Assembly: GCA_025360285.1 (NCBI GenBank)
Contig: JANYCM010000276.1
Span: 1 to 17,953, forward strand
Direction: 5' to 3'
DNA length: 17,953 nucleotides
DNA from: Sphingomonadales bacterium
GTDB lineage: Bacteria > Pseudomonadota > Alphaproteobacteria > Sphingomonadales > Sphingomonadaceae
The first letter of the stretch is position 1; every line of letters starts with the position of its first letter. The notes beneath the pieces are model-generated. The model saw nothing but the letters and a program-made list of their open reading frames with translations, made no database searches and was not told where the DNA came from. Shown one piece after another: positions 1-7,291 of the stretch. The position numbers and the translations under genes were made by a program.

Positions 1-1427
<1,427 letters not shown>

Positions 1428-1476
1428 TGGTGTCTCCCCTGTTCTTATGATGCCCTTCTAGCGAAAAATGACGGGC

Positions 1477-1519
1477 TTGACATAGGGGCTTGACATGCGG
1501 AACAAAAGAGGAACATATT
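1477..1519 (+). promoter_or_regulatory. Candidate promoter of the 55-aa membrane protein gene
   Basis: A perfect -35 (TTGACA, 1490-1495) is followed after 18 bases by CATATT (1514-1519), a fair -10. A second TTGACA lies at 1477-1482 because GGGCTTGACAT is present twice (1473-1483 and 1486-1496, period 13). The LexA box at 1500-1514 fills the spacer, the usual place for a repressor that blocks RNA polymerase. The start codon follows 25 bases after the -10. Assignment is by eye. Confidence 0.6.
1500..1514 (+). promoter_or_regulatory. LexA operator (SOS box) upstream of small membrane protein gene
   Basis: GAAC at 1500-1503, a seven-base AT-rich spacer AAAAGAG, then GAAC at 1511-1514: an exact match to the alphaproteobacterial LexA direct repeat (GTTC-N7-GTTC read on the other strand). 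The same motif stands before recA in this window. It lies between the -35 and -10 of the candidate promoter, 30 bases before ATG 1545. It could also influence the divergent acyl-CoA synthetase. Confidence 0.75.
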
Positions 1520-1544
1520 GGCCGTACAAGAAGGGAAACCGACC

Positions 1545-1712
1545 ATGACTCTGCTTCAGATGACCATCAGTGCACTGGCCTTTGCCGCTGTCTATGCGAC
1601 GCTGTTCACCATGATCGGCAACCGCCTGCCCGATCTGCTGGCGGCGCTGCGCGGCGTGCCGGCTCAGCCGCCCGCGTGCGCTGCGGCTTCACGCACCTTC
1701 AGCCGGGCATAG
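1545..1712 (+). CDS. Putative SOS-controlled small single-helix membrane protein, 55 aa
   Basis: I do not recognise a named family. ATG 1545 is chosen because AAGGGA lies about 9 bases upstream and the frame then opens with a clean membrane helix; a TTG start at 1518 would add nine polar residues. Residues 1-6 are short and uncharged, about 7-24 (TISALAFAAVYATLFTMI) form one hydrophobic helix, then comes NRLPDLLAALRG and an Ala/Pro-rich tail. A LexA box and promoter sit directly upstream. Known SOS-induced division inhibitors of bacteria (SidA in Caulobacter, YneA in Bacillus) are also tiny one-helix proteins, so a role as an SOS checkpoint factor at the inner membrane is plausible but is inference from size, topology and control only. 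The last 49 bases overlap the 3' end of convergent pssA. Confidence 0.65.
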   Translation: MTLLQMTISALAFAAVYATLFTMIGNRLPDLLAALRGVPAQPPACAAASRTFSRA

Positions 1713-2461
1713 CTGCGCACCGCAAAGGGAATGGCGGCGGCATAGGCGACGCATAACAGGGTCAGCGTCATCCAGGGTGCCGAAAACAGCGCCCCGGCAA
1801 ACAGCCCGACACCGACCAGCGCCGGCAACCGCGCCGCCGGGCGCAGGCGAATGGAGCCCCAGCTGAAGGTCGGCAAGCTCGATACCATCAGGAACGAAAC
1901 GGTGATCACCACGACCGCAACCAGCGTATAGCGCACCCGCAAATCATCGAGGATCACCGGTTCCAGCCAGAAAGTCAGGAACAACGGGCTGAGCGTCAGG
2001 CCGGCGGCGACCGGCGCCGGGATGCCGGTCAGATAGCCAGCGCGCTTGTGCGGCTGTTCGGCGGCATCGATCTGGGCATTGAAGCGCGCCAGTCGCAGCG
2101 CACAGGTAACCGCATGGGCCAGCGCGATCACCCAGCCGATGCCCGGCAGATATTGCAGCGACCATAGATAGACGATCAGCGCCGGCGCCACGCCAAAGGC
2201 GGTGACGTCGGACAGCGAATCAAGCTCGGCACCAAAACGCGTCGCGCCCTTCAACAGGCGCGCAATGCGGCCATCAATGCCATCAAGCACTGCGGCAACG
2301 ATCACCGCGCCGACCGCCTTTTCCCATTCCCCGGCAATGGCAAAGCGCACACCGGTCAAACCAAAGCACAGCGCCAGCACGGTAACGGCGTTGGGAATCA
2401 GCGCGCGCAGCGGAATGCCGGCCCGGCGGCGCCGGCCGGCGGGTTCACGCCCCGATTCCAT
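1664..2461 (-). CDS. pssA: CDP-diacylglycerol--serine O-phosphatidyltransferase
   Basis: PssA makes phosphatidylserine from CDP-diacylglycerol and L-serine at the inner membrane, the first committed step to phosphatidylethanolamine. The 265-residue product is multi-spanning and carries the full CDP-alcohol phosphatidyltransferase signature DG-x2-AR-x8-G-x3-D-x3-D at about residues 63-85 (DGRIAR to DSLSD). An Arg-rich N-terminus precedes the first helix (ALIPNAVTVLALCFGL). The preferred start is ATG 2461, which shares one base with the psd stop (TGATG), a sign of translational coupling; a TTG three bases earlier is also in frame. It is the second gene of a psd-pssA operon. Its 3' end overlaps the convergent small membrane gene by 49 bases. 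Confidence 0.95.
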   Translation of the reverse strand: MESGREPAGRRRRAGIPLRALIPNAVTVLALCFGLTGVRFAIAGEWEKAVGAVIVAAVLDGIDGRIARLLKGATRFGAELDSLSDVTAFGVAPALIVYLWSLQYLPGIGWVIALAHAVTCALRLARFNAQIDAAEQPHKRAGYLTGIPAPVAAGLTLSPLFLTFWLEPVILDDLRVRYTLVAVVVITVSFLMVSSLPTFSWGSIRLRPAARLPALVGVGLFAGALFSAPWMTLTLLCVAYAAAIPFAVRSYARLKVREAAAHAGG

Positions 2462-3231
2462 CAACTCGCCGAACCGCGCAGCATCGGCGCTGCCCCCAGC
2501 CGCGCCAGCACGGTCTCCCCGGCAATGGCGCGCTGCCCGACGATGACGCTCGGCTGATACCCCGCCGGCAAATAGACATCGAGCCGGCTGCCAAAGCGGA
2601 TCAGTCCGATACGCTCGCCCGCCGTTACCGTCATGCCCGGCTCGACGAAGCGCAGGATGCGCCGTGCCACCAACCCGGCAATCTGGGTAAAGGCCACCCG
2701 CGTGCCAGCCGCATCTTCCACGACAAAATACTGCCGTTCATTGTCGTCACTGGCCTTGTCGAGATCGGCGTTCAGAAATTTGCCCGGCACATAGACGATG
2801 CGCGTCAGCGTCCCGGCAATCGGCGCGCGGTTCACATGCACATCGAACACGCTCATGAACACCGATACCCGCAGGCACGGCCCTGGCGGCAAGCCACCTT
2901 CGCCCAGCAATTGCCGCGGCACGTCAACCTCGGTGATCAGGCTGACCAGTCCATCGGCAGGGGAGACCAGCACCCCCGCCTCGCCTGGCGTCACCCGCAC
3001 CGGATCACGGAAGAAGGCGACAATCCACACTGTCAGCCCGGCGAGCAGCCAGGCCAGGGTCTGCCAGCCCAGGATGAATCCGGCGACCAGCACCGCCACC
3101 CCGGAAATGCCGGCGAATTTGCGCCCCTCGGGATGCATCGGCGGGAATTTGTAGCGCGCCGATTCCCCCGGCACCACGGCCAGCGGCCGGTCCGGCACGG
3201 TTTCGAATTCGGTGGGGAGTTCGCTGCTCAT
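2461..3231 (-). CDS. psd: Phosphatidylserine decarboxylase proenzyme (short type)
   Basis: Psd decarboxylates phosphatidylserine to phosphatidylethanolamine and acts directly after PssA. It is a pyruvoyl enzyme made by self-cleavage. At 256 residues it is the short form common in alphaproteobacteria. Seen: a hydrophobic stretch at about residues 42-74, SPADGLV (Asp93) and MSVFDVHVNRAP (His132) in the catalytic core, and RFGSRLDVYLP, where cleavage between Gly214 and Ser215 would give the pyruvoyl group on Ser215. ATG 3231 gives a full-length protein, though no strong ribosome site is visible before it. It overlaps pssA by one base and is divergent from the LOG gene at 3324 across a 92-base gap. 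Confidence 0.95.
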   Translation of the reverse strand: MSSELPTEFETVPDRPLAVVPGESARYKFPPMHPEGRKFAGISGVAVLVAGFILGWQTLAWLLAGLTVWIVAFFRDPVRVTPGEAGVLVSPADGLVSLITEVDVPRQLLGEGGLPPGPCLRVSVFMSVFDVHVNRAPIAGTLTRIVYVPGKFLNADLDKASDDNERQYFVVEDAAGTRVAFTQIAGLVARRILRFVEPGMTVTAGERIGLIRFGSRLDVYLPAGYQPSVIVGQRAIAGETVLARLGAAPMLRGSAS

Positions 3232-3262
3232 GGCCGGTGCTTTAGCGGGCTAGGACGGCCCG

Positions 3263-3286
3263 TGCAAACAACGCTGCAAACGAAGC
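3263..3286. repeat. Tandem 12-bp direct repeat in the psd/LOG divergent gap
   Basis: TGCAAACAACGC (3263-3274) is followed directly by TGCAAACGAAGC (3275-3286); 10 of 12 bases match. It is the only structure I see in the 92-base region between the two divergent genes and could be an operator for either. A related TGCAAACAA stands at 17852-17860 ahead of the sulfite-oxidase-like gene. Confidence 0.45.
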
Positions 3287-3323
3287 AGATGACGCGCGCC
3301 GCAGAACTCGGCATGAAGCGGAA

Positions 3324-3881
3324 ATGATCGCCTCCCTCCTGCTCTTTTGCGGCTCACGCCCCGGCCATGATCCGGCGCAGGCGGCGCTCGCGGCGGCGCT
3401 CGGCACGCTGCTGGCCGAACGCGGCGTCACCCTCGTCTATGGCGGCGGCGCCGTCGGTTTGATGGGCATCGCCGCCCGCGCCGCGCTGGCCGGCGGCGGC
3501 GAGGTCATCGGCGTCATCCCGCGGCTGCTGCTGACCGCCGAAATTGCCCAAGGCGGGCTGACCGAATTGCACATCGTTGAAACCCTGCACGAACGAAAGG
3601 CGCTGATGCACGCCCGTGCCGATGCCATCATCGCCTTGCCCGGCAGCATCGGCACGCTCGATGAACTGTTCGAATCGCTGACCTGGCGGGAACTCGGCGT
3701 GCATGACAAGCCAATCTGGCTGCTCGGTGCCAATGCCTATTGGGCGCCGCTGACGGCGCTGCTCGGCCATATCGCGGCCCAGGGCTTCGCGCCGGCCAAT
3801 CTTGATCAACTGGCCGATATCCTGCCCGATCTGGCGGCATTGGCGGCACATTTGCCTTCGCCCCACCAACGCCTTTCTTGA
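3324..3881 (+). CDS. LOG-family (TIGR00730) nucleotide 5'-monophosphate phosphoribohydrolase-like protein
   Basis: Proteins of this Rossmann-fold family (LOG/YvdD, formerly annotated lysine decarboxylase) split nucleoside 5'-monophosphates, releasing the base and ribose 5-phosphate; plant and some bacterial members activate cytokinins. The 185 residues match family length. Seen: FCGSR near residue 8, YGGGAVGLMG at 39-48, the conserved ERK..M segment at 90-95 and PGSIGTLDE at 106-114. The family signature is PGGxGTxxE, so the second Gly is replaced by Ser while the glutamate is kept. ATG 3324 has AAGCGGA close upstream. Its stop overlaps the -35 of the candidate icd promoter. True substrate is unknown. 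Confidence 0.88.
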   Translation: MIASLLLFCGSRPGHDPAQAALAAALGTLLAERGVTLVYGGGAVGLMGIAARAALAGGGEVIGVIPRLLLTAEIAQGGLTELHIVETLHERKALMHARADAIIALPGSIGTLDELFESLTWRELGVHDKPIWLLGANAYWAPLTALLGHIAAQGFAPANLDQLADILPDLAALAAHLPSPHQRLS

Positions 3882-3906
3882 CCCCCTGCCCCCGCGCACC
3901 CTAGAC
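3878..3906 (+). promoter_or_regulatory. Candidate icd promoter
   Basis: TTGACC (3878-3883) and CTAGAC (3901-3906) are separated by 17 bases, similar to the alphaproteobacterial housekeeping pattern CTTGAC...CTATAT. The -35 overlaps the stop codon of the LOG gene. The icd start lies 31 bases downstream of the -10. The -10 is only a partial match, so this is tentative. Confidence 0.35.
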
Positions 3907-3937
3907 GGACAAAAGCGCATATCGTCCCGAGGAACCC

Positions 3938-5155
3938 ATGGCGAAAATCAAGGTCAAGAACCCCGTCGTGGAGCTCGATGGCGACGAGATGACGCGGATC
4001 ATCTGGCAGTGGATCCGCGAACAGCTGATCCTGCCCTATCTCGATATCGATCTCATCTATTTCGATCTGGGCATCGAAAACCGTGATGATACCGATGACA
4101 AGGTCACCGTCGCCAGCGCCAATGCCATTCGTGAACACGGCGTCGGCGTCAAATGCGCCACCATCACGCCGGACGAAGCCCGGGTGAAGGAATTCGGCCT
4201 GAAGCGCATGTGGAAATCGCCCAACGGCACCATCCGCAACATTCTGGGCGGCGTCGTCTTTCGCGAACCCATCGTCATCAAATCGGTGCCGCGCCTGATC
4301 CCCGGCTGGACCGACCCCATCGTCATCGGCCGCCACGCCTTTGGTGACCAGTATCGCGCCACCGATTTCCTCGTCCCCGGCCCCGGCAAGCTGATGATGA
4401 CCTGGACATCGCAGGACGGCAGCGAAACCATCGAACATGAAGTTTTCGAATATCCCAGCGCCGGCGTCGCCATGGGCATGTACAACCTTGACGATTCGAT
4501 CCGTGATTTCGCGCGTGCCTGTCTGAACTATGGCCTTGTGCGGCAATGGCCGGTCTATCTTTCCACCAAGAATACCATCCTCAAGGCCTATGATGGCCGC
4601 TTCAAGGACCTGTTCCAGGAAATCTATGATAATGATTTCAAGGCACAGTATCGTAAACTTGGCATCGTGTATGAACATCGCCTGATCGATGACCTGGTCG
4701 CCAGCGCGCTGAAATGGTCGGGCAAGTTCATCTGGGCCTGCAAGAATTATGATGGCGATGTGCAATCCGACATGGTGGCGCAGGGCTTTGGCTCGCTGGG
4801 CCTGATGACGTCGATCCTGATGACGCCCGATGGCAAGACGGTGGAGGCCGAAGCGGCGCACGGCACCGTCACCCGCCATTACCGCATGCATCAGGAGGGC
4901 AAGCCGACCAGCACTAACCCGATCGCCAGCATTTTCGCCTGGACCGGCGGCCTGAAGCATCGCGGCCTGCTCGATGGCACACCCGAGGTGACAAAATTCG
5001 CTGAAACGCTGGAACGCGTCTGCATCGAAACCGTCGAATCGGGTGCCATGACCAAGGATCTGGCGCTGCTCGTCGGCCCCGACCAGGCGTGGATGACGAC
5101 CGAGAAATTCTTCGAAGCGGTGCGCCTCAACCTCGACAAGGCCATTGCCGGCTGA
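3938..5155 (+). CDS. icd: NADP-dependent isocitrate dehydrogenase (eukaryote-like dimeric type)
   Basis: Icd oxidatively decarboxylates isocitrate to 2-oxoglutarate in the TCA cycle, reducing NADP. The 405 residues match the homodimeric eukaryote-like subfamily in length and throughout: it opens KVKNPVVELDGDEMTRIIW, has SPNGTIRNILGG for isocitrate binding, NYDGDVQSDMVAQGFGSLGLM with the metal-binding aspartates, and AAHGTVTRHYR followed by STNPIASIFAW, where the Arg-His pair is typical of NADP preference. ATG 3938 has a strong ribosome site, GAGGA at 3929-3933. The protein is complete. The cation antiporter follows after 73 bases; whether they are co-transcribed is not clear. Confidence 0.97.
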   Translation: MAKIKVKNPVVELDGDEMTRIIWQWIREQLILPYLDIDLIYFDLGIENRDDTDDKVTVASANAIREHGVGVKCATITPDEARVKEFGLKRMWKSPNGTIRNILGGVVFREPIVIKSVPRLIPGWTDPIVIGRHAFGDQYRATDFLVPGPGKLMMTWTSQDGSETIEHEVFEYPSAGVAMGMYNLDDSIRDFARACLNYGLVRQWPVYLSTKNTILKAYDGRFKDLFQEIYDNDFKAQYRKLGIVYEHRLIDDLVASALKWSGKFIWACKNYDGDVQSDMVAQGFGSLGLMTSILMTPDGKTVEAEAAHGTVTRHYRMHQEGKPTSTNPIASIFAWTGGLKHRGLLDGTPEVTKFAETLERVCIETVESGAMTKDLALLVGPDQAWMTTEKFFEAVRLNLDKAIAG

Positions 5156-5182
5156 GGGCAGCGCCATCGCTGGCTGAGCGCA
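5141..5182. repeat. Imperfect 20-bp duplication spanning the icd stop codon
   Basis: The 20 bases at 5141-5160, which include the last icd codons and the TGA stop, recur at 5163-5182 with 17 of 20 matching, again with a TGA. A 10-base palindrome ACGCCGGCGT follows at 5184-5193. It looks like a local tandem duplication; no function is evident. Confidence 0.5.
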
Positions 5183-5228
5183 ACGCCGGCGTAACAAGTC
5201 AACAAGGGCCTGACGCGGGCGGCTGAAC

Positions 5229-7043
5229 ATGCCACTTTACGGCATGTCCCTGCCCTTCGAATCGCCCCAGTTCCAGGATGTCATGGTGGTGCTTGGTGCC
5301 GCCGGGCTGGTGATACCGGCCTTTGCGGCATTGCGCATCTCCCCGGTTGTCGGCTTCATCCTGGTCGGCATCCTGGTTGGCCCGCACCTGCTCGGCGGGC
5401 TGGCGGCGGCGCATCCCTGGCTTGATCACATCACCATTTCATCGGCCGAAACGCTGGCGGCGCCGGCAGAAATGGGCATCGCGCTGCTGCTCTTCGCGCT
5501 CGGGCTGGAATTGTCGCTGGAGCGTCTGCGCACCATGCGGCGGCTGGTCTTCGGGCTGGGGGCGGCGCAATTGTTCGCCTCGGCGGCGGCGCTGGCGCTG
5601 CTGCTCGCCCTGCTACCACTCGGCCTGTCAGCCGGCGCCATCGCGGCGCTTGCCGCCGGGCTGGCGCTGTCATCCACCGCCGTCGGCCTGCAAATGCTCA
5701 GCGCCAGTGGCCGGCTGGGCAGTCAGGCCGGCCGCACCGCCTTTGGCATATTGCTGTTCCAGGATATCGCCATCGCGCCGCTGCTGCTGCTGTTCCGCGC
5801 CGGCACCGCGACGGGCGGGTTCGCCGCCAGCATCGCCACCAGCTTCCTTGCCATCGGCGTGCTCATCCTCGCCGGTCGGCTGTTGCTGTCGCCACTGTTC
5901 CTGCAGGCAGCGCGCACCCGGCGGCCCGAATTGTTCCTGGCCGCGTCGCTGGTCGTGCTGATCGCCAGCGCCGCGGTTGCGGCCGCTGCCGGGCTGTCGC
6001 CGGCCGTGGGCGCGCTGATCGCCGGCATCATGCTCGCCGAAACCGAATATCGCCGCCAGGTCGAAGCGGCGATTGCACCGTTCCAGGGCCTGCTGCTCGG
6101 CGTCTTCCTGATCTGGGTGGGGATGCAGCTCGATCTTGCAGCCGTGATGGCACAACCGCTGCTGATCATCGGCGCCGTCGCCGCGGTGCTCGCCATCAAG
6201 GCGCTGGTACTGCTGGTGATCTTGCGGCGCAGCGGGCGTGGTCGCGGCGTCGCCGCCCATGTCGCGCTGCTGCTGGCGGCGCCCTCGGAAACCAGCCTCA
6301 TCCTGCTCGGCGCCGCCACCGCCGCCGGACTGCTGTCGGGCGCCATCGCCGATACGGCGCTGCTCGTCACCGGGCTGTCACTGGCCATCGCGCCTTTGCT
6401 CGGCCTGGCAGGCCAGCGCCTCGAACAGCGGCTGGAACATCATGCGGAAGAAACCATGGCCGACATGCCGGCGGCGCCCGGCGGCCGCACCATCATCATC
6501 GGTTTCGGCCGCGTCGGCCGGCTGGTCGCGGCAATGCTCGATGCCCATCACCAGCCCTATCTGGCCATCGACAGTGACCCCGATGAAGTCGCCCGCCTGC
6601 GCCGTGCCGGGCGCCCGGTGGTCTATGGCGATGCGCGGCGGCCCGAACTGCTCGATGCCATCGGCCTTGATACCGCTCGCGCCATCGTGCTGACCATCGA
6701 TGCGGCGCAAAGCCTCGACACTTTGGTCCGCCTGATCCGTGAACGCCGGCCCGATCTGTGCATCGTCGCCCGCGCCCGCGACGCCGATCACGCTGCGCGC
6801 CTCTACGGCCTGGGCGTCACCGATGCCGTGCCGGAAACCGTCGAATCGAGCCTGCAACTCGCCGAAGCCCTGCTTGTCGATCTCGGTGTGCCAATGGGGC
6901 CGGTCATCGCTTCCATCCACGAAAAGCGCGCCGAACTGCGCGGGCGTATTCAGGCCGGCAGCAACGCCCCGGTGCGCGCGCTGCGCCGGCGGCGCCGGGC
7001 GACGGGTGACAAGCCAACAGGGCCACCAGCGACTGGGGCCTGA
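5229..7043 (+). CDS. CPA2-family monovalent cation:proton antiporter with RCK (TrkA-N) domain, KefB/KefC-like
   Basis: This is an inner-membrane exchanger that would move K+ or Na+ against protons. The 604 residues show a Na+/H+-exchanger membrane domain (about 15-395, some dozen hydrophobic helices) and a cytosolic RCK domain. Seen: SPVVGFILVGILVGPHLL (38-55), LALLSST-like LALSSTAVGLQML (145-157), FQDIA with the family Gln-Asp pair at 178-179, a charged linker EHHAEETMAD, then GFGRVGR (425-431) and acidic Asp448/Asp450, a Rossmann nucleotide-binding site. The tail from about 577 is basic and probably disordered. ATG 5229 is used; ATG 5244 is also possible and neither has a good ribosome site. 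Ion choice and ligand control cannot be read from sequence. Confidence 0.92.
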   Translation: MPLYGMSLPFESPQFQDVMVVLGAAGLVIPAFAALRISPVVGFILVGILVGPHLLGGLAAAHPWLDHITISSAETLAAPAEMGIALLLFALGLELSLERLRTMRRLVFGLGAAQLFASAAALALLLALLPLGLSAGAIAALAAGLALSSTAVGLQMLSASGRLGSQAGRTAFGILLFQDIAIAPLLLLFRAGTATGGFAASIATSFLAIGVLILAGRLLLSPLFLQAARTRRPELFLAASLVVLIASAAVAAAAGLSPAVGALIAGIMLAETEYRRQVEAAIAPFQGLLLGVFLIWVGMQLDLAAVMAQPLLIIGAVAAVLAIKALVLLVILRRSGRGRGVAAHVALLLAAPSETSLILLGAATAAGLLSGAIADTALLVTGLSLAIAPLLGLAGQRLEQRLEHHAEETMADMPAAPGGRTIIIGFGRVGRLVAAMLDAHHQPYLAIDSDPDEVARLRRAGRPVVYGDARRPELLDAIGLDTARAIVLTIDAAQSLDTLVRLIRERRPDLCIVARARDADHAARLYGLGVTDAVPETVESSLQLAEALLVDLGVPMGPVIASIHEKRAELRGRIQAGSNAPVRALRRRRRATGDKPTGPPATGA

Positions 7044-7110
7044 GGCGCCAGCCACCAATGTTCAGCTGTCCTATATTTGCCAGATCGGTTAAGACTGCGG
7101 CCAGTTTGCA

Positions 7111-7124
7111 TTGATCCGTGTCAA
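7111..7124. promoter_or_regulatory. FNR/FixK-like binding site
   Basis: TTGATCCGTGTCAA matches the FNR/FixK consensus TTGAT-N4-ATCAA at 9 of 10 fixed positions. It lies in the 248-base gap between the antiporter and the DUF885 gene, 167 bases before ATG 7292. I find no convincing -10 at the expected distance. The rest of the gap holds a weak imperfect hairpin at the antiporter stop (7033-7051) and nothing else recognisable. Confidence 0.35.
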
Positions 7125-7291
7125 AGGCCCGATGGGCGCCGCAAAACACGCCGAAACTGGAAAATACGGAAAATAACCCATGGCCGGCGGCCTTGGAGCC
7201 AGCCTCCGGCGAACCGAAAGATCGCCGCGATTCGCCGGTTTCGCCGCCCGCCAAAGCCGCTATAAACCAGCGATCAAAGGGGAAAATCACC

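Noticed and set aside
3806..5230. 474-residue open frame antisense to icd
   Set aside because: Shadow frame of a GC-rich gene. Its sequence is His/Asp-rich and low in family features, while the opposite strand is a complete, unmistakable isocitrate dehydrogenase.
7118..7291. N-terminal extension of the DUF885 protein by 58 residues
   Set aside because: It would put a polar leader before a clear twin-arginine signal peptide, and ATG 7292 has a good ribosome site.
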